This document shows, piece by piece, positions 53,495 to 62,043 of a DNA stretch of 64,000 bases. The stretch comes from Anaerolinea sp. (GTDB lineage: Bacteria > Chloroflexota > Anaerolineae > Anaerolineales > Anaerolineaceae): NCBI GenBank assembly GCA_020725865.1, contig DYEC01000020.1, positions 27,083 to 91,082 of the forward strand. Direction: 5' to 3'. Below the pieces are notes generated by a model that was not told the origin of the DNA, ran no database searches, and saw nothing but the letters and a program-made list of their open reading frames with translations. The position numbers and the translations under genes are program-made. Position 1 is the first letter of the stretch; each line of letters opens with the position of its first letter.

Positions 53495-55411
53495 TCAAAA
53501 CAGCCCGATAACGCGCCCTGTCTCCAGATCGAGATCAACGTCAAAGAACGCTGGGCGCGTTGGCAAACCAGGCATGGTGCTCATAGTGCCTAAAAGTGGA
53601 TAAATAAACCCGGCGCCAACTGAAGCGCGCACATCACGTATTTGGACACGAAAGCCCTTTGGCACACCTTTGATGTTTGCATCTTGGCTCAGGCTGAGAT
53701 GGGTTTTTGCCATGCAGATTGGTAACTTATCAAAGCCCAAACGGGTGTACTCCCCAATTTTCGCTTCTGCTTCTGGCATATAGTCTACCCCATCAGCTCC
53801 GTATACTTCCCTGGCGATGGTTTCAATTTTCTTTTTGATAGGCCAATCCAACGGGTAGAGGAACTGGAAGTTCGATGGTTTTTCGGTTGCTTTGACTACC
53901 GCCTTTGCCAGGTCAAGGGCGCCTTCGCCGCCTAGTTCCCAATGTCGGCAAACAACCGCGTCCTCAGCGCCACCTTCCTCGATGGCCGCCTTGCGAATTA
54001 ATGCCAGCTCAGCATCGGTATCTGTAGCAAATTTGTTAATAGCAACAACTACCGGAATGCCAAACTTGCGGGCGATCTGAATGTGATGGATGAGATTAGG
54101 CAAGCCTTTTGCAAGCAATTCTAGATTCTCATCAGTATATTCTGGTGCCAGCGGTCTCCCGGCGACCACTTTCGGCCCTCCGCCATGCATCTTCAATGCG
54201 CGCACAGTAGTGACCATTACAACCGCACTGGGGATCAATCCCGAATAGCGGCACTTAATGTTAAAGAACTTTTCCATACCCATGTCCGAACCAAACCCTG
54301 ATTCGGTCACAACGAAGTCTGCCAATTTTAAGCCAATTTTGTCCGCCAAAATTGAGCTGTTGCCATGGGCAATGTTGGCGAATGGGCCGGCATGGACAAA
54401 CACAGGTGTTCCTTCCAGAGTCTGCATCAGATTGGGTTTGATGGCATCACGCATCAAAACAGTCATCGCACCGGCAACCCCCAAGTCTTCGGCTGTAATA
54501 GCCTCGCCATTTTTGCTCAGCGCAACAACGATTTTCCCAAAACGTTCGCGCATATCCGCCAGGCTGGTTGTTAGAGCTAGAATGGCCATGATTTCGCTTG
54601 CAACTGTGATGTCAAATCCTGTGGAGCGCTCAAACCCTTTTTCTTCTGGGCCTTGTCCAATTGTAATTCCTCTCAAGAACCGATCGCTCGTATCAACAAC
54701 CCGTCTCCAGGTTATGCTATCCGGATCAATATCCAACCGGAACATCCTGCGTCGTTCTTCGGCAGTGAGTTCATCTGGATCGGTCTTATCGATCCCCAGC
54801 TTTTTTAAGCGCCCCAGCATGCCACGTCCAAAACGCCTTTTGCCCGTCTTATCTTTAGGACAAAACCGTTCAAAAAGTTGCTCATCTGTAGCACCCGCCT
54901 CATGGAGTATGCGCACATCAATCGCTGCAGCCAACAAATTATTCGCTGCTGTAATGGCATGAATGTCGCCTGTCAGGTGCAGATTGAAGTCCTCCATCGG
55001 AATGACCTGACTGTAACCACCACCAGCTGCACCACCTTTGATACCAAAGGTTGGTCCCTGACTGGGTTGGCGAATACAGGTCATTACCCGATAACCAAGG
55101 TGAGCACCCAAAGCCTGACTCAAGCCAACAGTGGTGGTGGTTTTTCCTTCGCCGAGTGGTGTTGGCGTGATTGCAGTCACGTCAATATATTTACCATCTG
55201 GTACATCTGCCAATCGTTGCAGAACTTCCAGTTTGACTTTTGCTTTGTAAGGACCATAGAATTCGATTTCTTCAGGTAAAAGCCCCAGCTCCTCTGCCAG
55301 TTTGGCAATAGGTTTAAGTTCTGCTGCCTGAGCGATTTCGATGTCTGATGGCACCGGCGATACCCTCTTCAACGGTACCGGAGAAATCTTGGGACGTTGC
55401 AATGTGCTCAT
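53495..55411 (-). CDS. fhs: Formate--tetrahydrofolate ligase
   Basis: ATP-dependent formation of 10-formyl-THF from formate. The 638-residue protein is slightly longer than the usual ~560 and keeps the P-loop [13 protein letters not shown] (about residue 82), [37 protein letters not shown] and [16 protein letters not shown]. The extra length includes residues around 185-220 ([20 protein letters not shown]). It feeds one-carbon units to purines and to the MTHFR/MetH branch in this window. AAAGGAG lies 13 bases upstream of the start. I searched the leader for a THF riboswitch and saw none. Confidence 0.97.
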   Translation of the reverse strand: MSTLQRPKISPVPLKRVSPVPSDIEIAQAAELKPIAKLAEELGLLPEEIEFYGPYKAKVKLEVLQRLADVPDGKYIDVTAITPTPLGEGKTTTTVGLSQALGAHLGYRVMTCIRQPSQGPTFGIKGGAAGGGYSQVIPMEDFNLHLTGDIHAITAANNLLAAAIDVRILHEAGATDEQLFERFCPKDKTGKRRFGRGMLGRLKKLGIDKTDPDELTAEERRRMFRLDIDPDSITWRRVVDTSDRFLRGITIGQGPEEKGFERSTGFDITVASEIMAILALTTSLADMRERFGKIVVALSKNGEAITAEDLGVAGAMTVLMRDAIKPNLMQTLEGTPVFVHAGPFANIAHGNSSILADKIGLKLADFVVTESGFGSDMGMEKFFNIKCRYSGLIPSAVVMVTTVRALKMHGGGPKVVAGRPLAPEYTDENLELLAKGLPNLIHHIQIARKFGIPVVVAINKFATDTDAELALIRKAAIEEGGAEDAVVCRHWELGGEGALDLAKAVVKATEKPSNFQFLYPLDWPIKKKIETIAREVYGADGVDYMPEAEAKIGEYTRLGFDKLPICMAKTHLSLSQDANIKGVPKGFRVQIRDVRASVGAGFIYPLLGTMSTMPGLPTRPAFFDVDLDLETGRVIGLF

Positions 55412-55629
55412 GTTAATGACTTAACTCCTTTCGATTTTTTTAAAATCTCAGATATTTTCGGGATCACAATACTATTATCAGATATTGCTAAAAAAAACGC
55501 AAGGATATTTTAGACGTGTTAAGTAAAATTACACATCTTGTTTGTTGTAATAAGCAGGTTCATAATGGATTTGTGAAGATGCCTGAAAAGAAGAAACCGC
55601 CAGCGGCAAGAACATCAGCGGTTCTCTAG

Positions 55630-55654
55630 TCGGGGCGGGCGGATTTGAACCGCC
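55630..55654 (-). other. tRNA 3'-end fragment, probable attachment site
   Basis: On the minus strand a T-arm GGCGG-TTCAAAT-CCGCC (5-bp stem, 7-base loop) is followed by seven acceptor bases CGCCCCG and discriminator A. This is exact tRNA 3' geometry, with no tRNA body upstream. CGCCCCG would pair with a CGGGGCG acceptor, as in many tRNA-Pro. It sits right after the truncated integrase and looks like an att remnant. Confidence 0.7.
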
Positions 55655-55674
55655 GAGCTCACGGACTCGAACTA

Positions 55675-56161
55675 TGAAACCGGAAATTGGCACCAAACGC
55701 TCTTTTTTCCCTTTTCTAACTCCAATATGTCCTGTAACCCGGTTCAAATCCTTTGCCCGGAGATTGCATAACTCTGTTGCTCTGATGCCGGTATCCAGCG
55801 AAGTGAGAATCATCGCTCGGTCACGATAATAATAATGAGATTGAGAAGCCCTTTCCGACAAAGCAAAAATTTCCACTTTTGATAACGGAAAATGGTTTTC
55901 TTTTCTGCAATAGAGGCTTTCATTTGGTGGACAGGATTCTCGCTACAAATCTCTACTGAATTACCCACTACCACAATGCCGATAAATCTGTATGGTAGGT
56001 CCGTAAGGTTTATGCTGATACATTTGATTGCGAAGCCATGAATTGAATGACATGTTGTTTGTTGAGCGTTTCGAGATCAACACCACTAAAGTATGCGAGA
56101 AATTTTTTAAAAATGTGATAATATAATCCCGGATGGTATGTGGAGAATACTGCATAGCCAT
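55675..56161 (-). pseudogene. Frameshifted and truncated tyrosine recombinase (integrase)
   Basis: Pieces of one integrase lie in successive frames on the minus strand. The N-terminal core-binding start is YSPHTIRDY (near 56140), a middle piece reads NPVHQMKASIAEKKTI (about 55935-55890), and after a frame change comes KVEIFALSERAS then DRAMILTSLDTGIRATELCN and GKKERLVPI. The catalytic Arg is in the GIRATEL box. The downstream HxLRH and Tyr boxes are missing: reading continues through the tRNA fragment into unrelated sequence. It is therefore dead and marks a past integration beside the nucleoside cluster. Confidence 0.85.
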
Positions 56162-56280
56162 CCGTTCTTCAAGAAACTGTTGTTCGCAGTGGAGTGGTAA
56201 TTTTGTGGGTTTTTAAATTCTGCCACTTCCAAGCGGCTCCGAAGAATAAATTTTTTGCTATACTATTCTATAAAGACAAA

Positions 56281-56400
56281 TCAGCCCCGCTGTGCAGGTT
56301 GCGGCAAGGCTGTAAGGATCTACGCGGGGTCGGCACGTAGTGGCGGAATCTATAGTAGCAAATTTTTGCCGCTCACACAGGCAGACCCGCGTGACTATGT
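56281..56400. other. GC-rich foldable stretch, candidate structured RNA
   Basis: This 120-base block is GC-rich between AT-rich flanks. CTGTG (56290-56294) pairs with CACAG (56376-56380), GCGGCAA (56301-56307) with TTGCCGC (56366-56372), and CTACG with CGTAG inside (56320-56324, 56336-56340). These nest as one long rod. No ORF or riboswitch class I know fits. It may be the leader of the kinase operon, an independent RNA, or debris of the integrated element. The remaining 56161-56480 stretch shows only AT-rich sequence with TATACT/TATAAA boxes. Confidence 0.4.
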
Positions 56401-56495
56401 CATATCTAAAACAAGCTCAATAGAGCACATGTAATGACGGGGGGATAAGGTGAGTTCCCAGGATAAGAATCGTTGACTTTTTGTCTAGAGAGCAA

Positions 56496-57476
56496 ATGTC
56501 CCTCACATTTTCTTTTCCCAAGGAACTTTTCGATCGGCCAATAGACATTTTGGCAATTGGTAGTCTGGTACTAGAGCAAGTGATACAAGTAGAGAGATGG
56601 CCTCAATGTGGCGACCAGGATAGAACACCAATCAGCAGTCTGACTTTCTCACCCGGGGGATGTGCTATGAATGTATCAGTTGCATGCACACGATTGGGGG
56701 GTAAATCGGCGCTTGTTAGCGCTATTGGTACTGGCAAGTTCAGCCATGACATTCAAGTCGAATTAGCAAAATCGGGTGTTAATACTGATTTTTTGCATCG
56801 TATAAGTGGAAGAGATGGTAATCTTATCATTATTTTATCTGACTCCCGCGGTGATTGGACCGTAATGGATTATATTGATCCGGAGATTCGTTTACGGAAA
56901 GAAGACATTCCACCTGCTGATTTTTTTAGCCAAGCCAAAATCGTGCATATAGATGGTTATTCCTTTGTTAGTGTCGGAGATCAGGAAACGATTGATATTT
57001 GTGTTAATAGAGCAAAACAACAGGGTTGCTTGCTTTCAGTTGATGCCTCTGTTCCTGCTGTTCGCACCCATTTGAATTTTACAAGGCAGCTATTTGAAAA
57101 AGCAGACTTCTGTTTTGCCAACCAGAGAGAGGTTTTGGCAATTACTGGAGCAAGGTCTCTTCGAGAGGCGGTTCATTCCCTTCATCCCTCTGGACAGAAG
57201 TTATGGGTGATCAAACGAGGGCCGCGTGGTGCTACAGTCATTACATGTCAAGGCTCATTCCACGTACCCGCATTTCGTGTTGAGGTCGTAGACACGATTG
57301 CGGCAGGTGACACATTTATCGCGGCCTTCCTAACCAGCTTATGTAAGGGTGAAGACCTGTGCCAGTCCGCGCTCAGAGGAAGTGCTGCTGGTGCTTTAGC
57401 GTGCAAAGGATCAGGATCACTTACTTATCGATTTGGTATGAGCGATGTGGATAACTTGATTAGAGAAAGCAAATGA
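56496..57476 (+). CDS. PfkB-family carbohydrate/nucleoside kinase 1
   Basis: Ribokinase-fold kinase of about 326 residues with SPGGCAMNVSVACTRLGG (substrate Gly-Gly), the DASVP segment and the anion-hole motif DTIAAGDTFIAAF carrying the catalytic Asp. It probably phosphorylates ribose, a ribose phosphate or a nucleoside. ATG 56496 is preferred over TTG 56481; neither has a strong ribosome site. The stop overlaps the phosphorylase start (ATGA), so the two steps are coupled. Codon use is AT-richer than in the first half of the window. Confidence 0.85.
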   Translation: MSLTFSFPKELFDRPIDILAIGSLVLEQVIQVERWPQCGDQDRTPISSLTFSPGGCAMNVSVACTRLGGKSALVSAIGTGKFSHDIQVELAKSGVNTDFLHRISGRDGNLIIILSDSRGDWTVMDYIDPEIRLRKEDIPPADFFSQAKIVHIDGYSFVSVGDQETIDICVNRAKQQGCLLSVDASVPAVRTHLNFTRQLFEKADFCFANQREVLAITGARSLREAVHSLHPSGQKLWVIKRGPRGATVITCQGSFHVPAFRVEVVDTIAAGDTFIAAFLTSLCKGEDLCQSALRGSAAGALACKGSGSLTYRFGMSDVDNLIRESK

Positions 57477-58282
57477 ATGCGAAACGATCTGAATATATAC
57501 ATGAACGATTAGGAGGACAGTTGAAACAGGGGGATATTGCCCCTTATGTTCTTCTACCGGGGAGCGAAAAACGAGCTAGGCGCTTCGCTGAGATGTGGCA
57601 AGTGTCTGAACAAAAAGCTCATCACTATTCTTACCTCGTGTATAGTGGCAAAATGGATGGTATTCCAATTACCGCTTGTTCAACAGGGTGTGGAGGGCGC
57701 TCGGTCAGTATAGCTGTTGACGAGTTATCTGCTTTAGGGGCAAACACATTTATCCGGACTGGTGTGAGTGGTGCCATCCAACCCGGGATTGAGGTTGGTG
57801 ACCTGATCATTGCCAGCGGGGCCGTTCGCTTGGATCGAACCAGTGAGCATTATGTGTTTGTCGAATACCCGGCGGTGGCAGATTTTGAAGTTGTTTGTGC
57901 ATTGATTGCCGCTGCTCAAGAGCTTGGATATCCCTATCATGTCGGCATTGTCGCAACTGCTTGTACTTTTTATCTGGGTGAAGGTATGCCTGGTTATAAC
58001 GGTTATTGGCATTCAGGGATTAGTCATATTTCAGATGACATGCGATCTGCCGGTGTTCTTGATTGGGATAATGAAACTGCTACTTTACTGACCTTGTGTG
58101 TGTTGTATGGACTTCGGGCAGGACGTATAAATACTATCGTGGACAACCCTCAGACTGGGGGTTATAACCCGGCAGGCGAGGAGCGGCTAGTGCAAACTGT
58201 TTTGCAGGCAATTCGTATTTTAGCTAAATGGGATAATGAGAAATGTATTTACGGCAGAAAATACGCGCTACCACCTGTATGA
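57473..58282 (+). CDS. Uridine-phosphorylase-like nucleoside phosphorylase 1
   Basis: NP-I family enzyme of 269 residues, cleaving a nucleoside with phosphate to base and ribose 1-phosphate. Phosphate-site and core motifs follow E. coli Udp: YVLLPGSEKRARRFAEMW, TACSTGCGGRSVSIAVDEL, RTGVSGAIQPGIEVGDLIIA, YPAVADFEVV. The nucleoside-binding segment reads DWDNETATLLT where E. coli Udp has YEMESATLLT: the ribose-contact Glu stays but the Met is replaced by Asn. Base preference may therefore differ from uridine. Translation is coupled to the kinase. Confidence 0.87.
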   Translation: MNAKRSEYIHERLGGQLKQGDIAPYVLLPGSEKRARRFAEMWQVSEQKAHHYSYLVYSGKMDGIPITACSTGCGGRSVSIAVDELSALGANTFIRTGVSGAIQPGIEVGDLIIASGAVRLDRTSEHYVFVEYPAVADFEVVCALIAAAQELGYPYHVGIVATACTFYLGEGMPGYNGYWHSGISHISDDMRSAGVLDWDNETATLLTLCVLYGLRAGRINTIVDNPQTGGYNPAGEERLVQTVLQAIRILAKWDNEKCIYGRKYALPPV

Positions 58283-58294
58283 AAAAGGTTTTTT

Positions 58295-59107
58295 ATGGGC
58301 ACCCAATTTTCAATACGTGAAAATGTACATCGTAATTTTGGCGGACAGGCATGTAAAGGTGATGTAGCTCCGTATGTAATCTTGACGGGTGATAAGCAAC
58401 GCGTCAAACAAATCATTCAATGTTGGGATACGTCGCGGCTGGTAGCTGATCATTATGAGTTCCTGTTGTTTAGCGGTGAGTATGCTGGAGTCCCTATATC
58501 GGCTTGCTCCACCGGAATTGGCGGTACACCGGTCTCTATTGCTATCGAAGAACTTACTTTGCTGGGGGGACACACCTTTCTACGCATTGGTGTCACTCAG
58601 CCACTGGCTTCTGAGTTGAATTTTGGTGAATTGGTGATCGCTAAGGGTGCAGTCAGATGGGATGGGGCTAGTCTGGATTATGTGCGTCCAGAGTTTCCTG
58701 CATTGGCACATTTTGAGGTGGTTATGGCAGCTATTGCAGCGGCGGAGCGACTGCACCTCCCTTATAAGGTTGGGATTATTGGTGATATGGCTTCTTTGGG
58801 TTCACTCACGATGGAGAGTTATCGCCGTTTTCTAACCGAACACACAAGAGAAATGAGACAAGCGATGATTCGGGCGGGAGTAATTGATGGAACGGGCGAA
58901 TCCGCCGTCATGTTTGTACAGGCGTCTATTTATAATTTGCGCGCTGGCACGATTCACTTGAATTCAAGGAATGATCATACTCATACTTGGGATACCAGTA
59001 AAGAAAATAACCTGATTGATGCGGGATTAGAAACGATTAGAATCCTGGCGCGCTGGGACGATCTCAAGACACAGAGGGGAAACAAATTTATTACGCCGGA
59101 ATTTTAA
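58295..59107 (+). CDS. Uridine-phosphorylase-like nucleoside phosphorylase 2
   Basis: Tandem paralogue of the previous gene, 270 residues: YVILTGDKQRVKQIIQCW, SACSTGIGGTPVSIAIEEL, RIGVTQPLASELNFGELVIA, FPALAHFEVV. The nucleoside segment is DGTGESAVMFV, retaining the Glu but changed around it in a different way from copy 1. The pair probably covers two nucleosides or forms a hetero-oligomer. AAAAGG lies upstream of ATG 58295. A mobile-like insertion begins at its stop codon. Confidence 0.85.
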   Translation: MGTQFSIRENVHRNFGGQACKGDVAPYVILTGDKQRVKQIIQCWDTSRLVADHYEFLLFSGEYAGVPISACSTGIGGTPVSIAIEELTLLGGHTFLRIGVTQPLASELNFGELVIAKGAVRWDGASLDYVRPEFPALAHFEVVMAAIAAAERLHLPYKVGIIGDMASLGSLTMESYRRFLTEHTREMRQAMIRAGVIDGTGESAVMFVQASIYNLRAGTIHLNSRNDHTHTWDTSKENNLIDAGLETIRILARWDDLKTQRGNKFITPEF

Positions 59108-59217
59108 GAATTAAGGGTGTTGAAAAACAGAATTAACCCCATGTATGGTGGTAAAACGCTCAATTTTTCGCGTAGATAGACACCAAATACGACTTTTTCA
59201 ACACGCTCTTAAGAATT
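59104..59217. repeat. MITE-like element with 9-bp direct repeats
   Basis: TTAAGAATT occurs at both ends (59104-59112 and 59209-59217). Just inside, AAGGGTGTTGAAAAA is mirrored by TTTTTCAACACGCTC; GTGTTGAAAAA is an 11-bp perfect inverted repeat typical of IS5/IS1182-like ends. The 96-base interior has no ORF. The left repeat includes the stop of the phosphorylase gene. No second copy was seen in the window, so the MITE call rests on structure only. Confidence 0.6.
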
Positions 59218-59222
59218 GGTGC

Positions 59223-59251
59223 TTGACTTTTGCAAACCGATAATGTATTCT
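59223..59251 (+). promoter_or_regulatory. Promoter of the gntR operon
   Basis: TTGACT (59223-59228), 17-base spacer, TATTCT (59246-59251). The predicted start lies about 10 bases before the operator-like inverted repeat. Confidence 0.75.
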
Positions 59252-59267
59252 AAATATAAAGACGTCT

Positions 59268-59283
59268 TAACGTGTTTACGTTA
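59268..59283 (+). promoter_or_regulatory. Putative GntR operator
   Basis: TAACGT-GTTT-ACGTTA, a perfect 6-bp inverted repeat at the predicted transcript start and just before the regulator's ATG; a GACGTC palindrome precedes it. Autoregulation by the adjacent GntR protein is inferred from position. Confidence 0.6.
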
Positions 59284-59285
59284 TT

Positions 59286-60035
59286 ATGATTGAGATATCT
59301 TCGGTTATGTCTGGCGTCCCAAAGTATTTATTAATTGCAGAAGACCTCCGCAAAAAAATTTCGGATGGGCTTTACCCAGCGGGTTCTTTTTTGCCAACAG
59401 AGCCCGAGTTGCAAAAAATATATCAAGTCAGCCGTCCTACAATCCGCGCTTCCATTGCGCGATTGCGCGAGATGGGAATGGTGGAGGTTGATCAAGGACG
59501 AGGAACGAGGGTAAAGAGCCAGCAAATTTATCAGTGGTTAGATAATCAACTTAGTTTTACCGAAGTGATTCAGTCTCAGGGATTTGAACCCGGAACGATT
59601 GTTTTGGAAGCTAAGTATGTCAATGCAACTCCTAGAGTTGCAGAAGCTTTGAATATCCCTAGTGGATCTCGTGTCTTCAAAATTGGGCGTATTCGTACAG
59701 CCAATGGCAATGTGATCAGTTACCATCTTTCTTACCTTCTGGAAGATTATCCAATTGATAAAGCAAAGTTGGAGACACATTTCTCGCTTTATCGTTACTT
59801 GGAAGAATCATATGGGATTGTCATCGTATTTACGGATGACATGATTTCTTCTGAACCTGCCTCTTCTAATATTGCACATTTATTAGGAATTAAGCCTGGC
59901 GATCCGATTCTTGTTCTAAATCGTATTGCTTATGCTGCAAATGGTCAAGTTGTAGAGTTAGCGCTTTCATATATTCGGAGTGATCGATTCAAATATAAAA
60001 CCAGAATATACCGGAAAGGACAATTCAAGTTCTAA
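59286..60035 (+). CDS. GntR/HutC-family transcriptional regulator
   Basis: The 249-residue protein has a winged HTH (LRKKISDGLYPAGSFLPTEPE, YQVSRPTIRASIARLREMGM) and a C-terminal UTRA ligand domain (VFKIGRIRTANGNVISYHLSYL through VLNRIAYAANGQVVELALSYI). It likely senses a nucleoside, ribose phosphate or related metabolite and controls the cluster. ATG 59286 is 3 bases after the operator; ATG 59307 is an alternative. Its stop overlaps the next start (TAATG). Confidence 0.9.
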   Translation: MIEISSVMSGVPKYLLIAEDLRKKISDGLYPAGSFLPTEPELQKIYQVSRPTIRASIARLREMGMVEVDQGRGTRVKSQQIYQWLDNQLSFTEVIQSQGFEPGTIVLEAKYVNATPRVAEALNIPSGSRVFKIGRIRTANGNVISYHLSYLLEDYPIDKAKLETHFSLYRYLEESYGIVIVFTDDMISSEPASSNIAHLLGIKPGDPILVLNRIAYAANGQVVELALSYIRSDRFKYKTRIYRKGQFKF

Positions 60036-60970
60036 TGAAAACCTGGGAGCAATTGTATTCGGGTCTTGAGGATATGAGCGTGAAGGGTGGCTCAGATATT
60101 GGTATAGTTGCTGCTCAAACTTTCCTCAGCTACTTGAAAGATAACATCCGTTTGGGTTTCCAGAATGAGGAGAAAGCCCTGGAATTTGCGGAGAGGTTGA
60201 AGAACCTCAAACCTTCGATGGGATCGGTTCATAATGCAATAGACGATCTTGTTACGATTCTCAAGACCCACCAGGATGACACACAACAAATGTTAATCCT
60301 CATGGATGAGTACGTCTCACATTACCAGCAAGAGACTAATCAAGCGCTTGATAAAATCGCAAAACTATTTTCGAGTTTGATCGAAAATGGGGACAGGCTC
60401 TTAACTCACAGCTTTACACGTAGTGTGCTTCTTGCTTTTGAAAATGCGTTAGCTCTTGGGAAAGAGTTTTCCGTTATTAGTGCAGAGTCGAGGCCTCGAA
60501 ACGAAGGTGCTTACTTTGCATCGCTTTTGGCAGGTAAAGGACTGAATGTAACCTTGATCACTGATGCGGCTGTTGCTCATTATATGCCTCAAGCTACCAA
60601 AGTGCTGGTTGGTGCAGATGCTCTATATGCAGATGGGACAATCGTTAACAAGATGGGGACTATGAATGTGGCAATAGTTGCGCGAGAGTTCCATAAACCA
60701 GTTTATGTATTGACCATTACAACCAAGTTGTATTTTCCCTCCCTCTTTGGAAAGCGCTTGAATATGGAAAAGCGACCAGTGAGTGAAGTATTGGAAACCA
60801 AGACTGATGATCCGGTCATCAGTTCGCACTTGACCGTTGAGAATATATTCTTTGAGGAGGTTCCACCTGACTATATTACTTATCTGGTTACAGAAAAGGG
60901 GCTGATAAAACCCTGTCAACTTTTGAATGTAGTCCTTCCTGACAGAAAGGAGCATGGCATTGAACAGTGA
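60035..60970 (+). CDS. eIF2B-alpha/ribose-1,5-bisphosphate isomerase-like protein
   Basis: The 311-residue protein is of the eIF2B/MtnA/R15P-isomerase fold. It keeps LISAESRPRNEGA-like SVISAESRPRNEG, LITDAAVAHYMPQ and GADALYADGTIVNKMGT with the expected Asp. At the place where MtnA and archaeal R15P isomerases have a catalytic Cys (THCHS or HHCNT) it reads THSFTRSV, so the Cys is Ser. Context among phosphorylases and kinases suggests a pentose phosphate substrate, but the missing Cys argues against a standard mechanism. It could be a variant isomerase or a binding protein. Confidence 0.8.
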   Translation: MKTWEQLYSGLEDMSVKGGSDIGIVAAQTFLSYLKDNIRLGFQNEEKALEFAERLKNLKPSMGSVHNAIDDLVTILKTHQDDTQQMLILMDEYVSHYQQETNQALDKIAKLFSSLIENGDRLLTHSFTRSVLLAFENALALGKEFSVISAESRPRNEGAYFASLLAGKGLNVTLITDAAVAHYMPQATKVLVGADALYADGTIVNKMGTMNVAIVAREFHKPVYVLTITTKLYFPSLFGKRLNMEKRPVSEVLETKTDDPVISSHLTVENIFFEEVPPDYITYLVTEKGLIKPCQLLNVVLPDRKEHGIEQ

Positions 60971-62000
60971 ATTTGTTTATCAACATATTTTAGGAGGGCT
61001 TGCCAATGCACTTATAGGAGATGCAATGGGAAGCGCTACTGAATCATTGACCCCTGAAGAAATTCATCAAAAGTTTGGCGGGAAGGTTGAACGCTTTATT
61101 GAACCTCCTGAGGGCACATTTGCTGGTGGCAGAAAAGCAGGACAGGTCACTGACGATACCTCGCAAATGCTCCATATCATTGAGGCTTTGATTGAAAATG
61201 GTGGCAGGATGACAGTTGAGTTAGTAGCTCAACAATTATTACGATGGGCTGAAGACGAGGAATTGTTCCGACGATTTGCTGGTCCAACAACACGGAAAGC
61301 TATCCAGCTCTTAAAACAGGGAAGTGATCCTTATGAGACTGGCAAACCGGAGAAAATGGGCATGGGAATATCCAATGGAGCGGCGATGAAAGTTGCGCCC
61401 GCTGGATGGTTGCACCCGGGGGATTTGGAAGCTGCTGTCTGGGATGCTGTTACGCTTTGTGTCCCAACACATAATGCGGATGTGGCTTATGCAGGAGCGG
61501 GAGCTATTGCTTCAGCAATAGCTGCCAGTTTAATCCCAGATGCTTGTCAACTATCCGTTGTGGACGCAGCTATTTATGGCGCTAGAAAAGGATATGAAAT
61601 TGGCAAGGAAAAGGCGCTGGTTCTAAGAGCTCCTTCGATGGTGGACCGTATTCAACTTGCGGTTGAAATTGCTATATCGCCGACAGATTTTGAAACCACA
61701 TGCGAGCGCTTAGCCCAGGTTGTTGGGTGCGGTTTGCCAATTATCGAAGCTGTTCCTTTTGCTATTGGTTTATTTATAGCTTCACGAGGAGACCCAAAAT
61801 TGGCTGTCATCGGAGCGGTAAACATGGGCGGGGACGCTGATACTACGGCAACAATAACGGGTGCCGTAGCGGGCACTTACGCTGGAATCTCACGAACAGA
61901 CCAGGAGCTGTATTCGACAATTGTTAGAGTAAACAATCTTGATCTAGAGAATATGGCTCGTCAATTAACAAGTATTGCAATGAAACATGTTCGCAAGTAA
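60954..62000 (+). CDS. ADP-ribosylglycohydrolase-family protein
   Basis: The 348-residue all-alpha DraG/ARH-type protein has GGLANALIGDAMGSATE, QVTDDTSQMLHIIEAL (the TDDT metal site), NGAAMKVAPAG and MGGDADTTATITGAVAG (second metal site DADTT). Family members cleave N- or O-glycosidic bonds of ADP-ribose, and some act on other ribosyl compounds. Embedded in a nucleoside cluster it may release ribose or ADP-ribose units from an unusual nucleoside; that is inference. It overlaps the previous gene by 17 bases with AAAGGAG just upstream. Confidence 0.9.
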   Translation: MALNSEFVYQHILGGLANALIGDAMGSATESLTPEEIHQKFGGKVERFIEPPEGTFAGGRKAGQVTDDTSQMLHIIEALIENGGRMTVELVAQQLLRWAEDEELFRRFAGPTTRKAIQLLKQGSDPYETGKPEKMGMGISNGAAMKVAPAGWLHPGDLEAAVWDAVTLCVPTHNADVAYAGAGAIASAIAASLIPDACQLSVVDAAIYGARKGYEIGKEKALVLRAPSMVDRIQLAVEIAISPTDFETTCERLAQVVGCGLPIIEAVPFAIGLFIASRGDPKLAVIGAVNMGGDADTTATITGAVAGTYAGISRTDQELYSTIVRVNNLDLENMARQLTSIAMKHVRK

Positions 62001-62043
62001 AGGTGATTTTGGAACGATTGTTTTGATCTTGGGCAGATGAGCA

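Noticed and set aside
55412..55530. Tetrahydrofolate riboswitch before fhs
   Set aside because: None of the conserved THF-riboswitch pairings or junction bases were found; the leader is AT-rich and unstructured.
56281..56400. Cobalamin riboswitch (GCCACT-like and CTGCC-like strings on the minus strand)
   Set aside because: The elements occur in the wrong order and the B12-box sequence is not intact.
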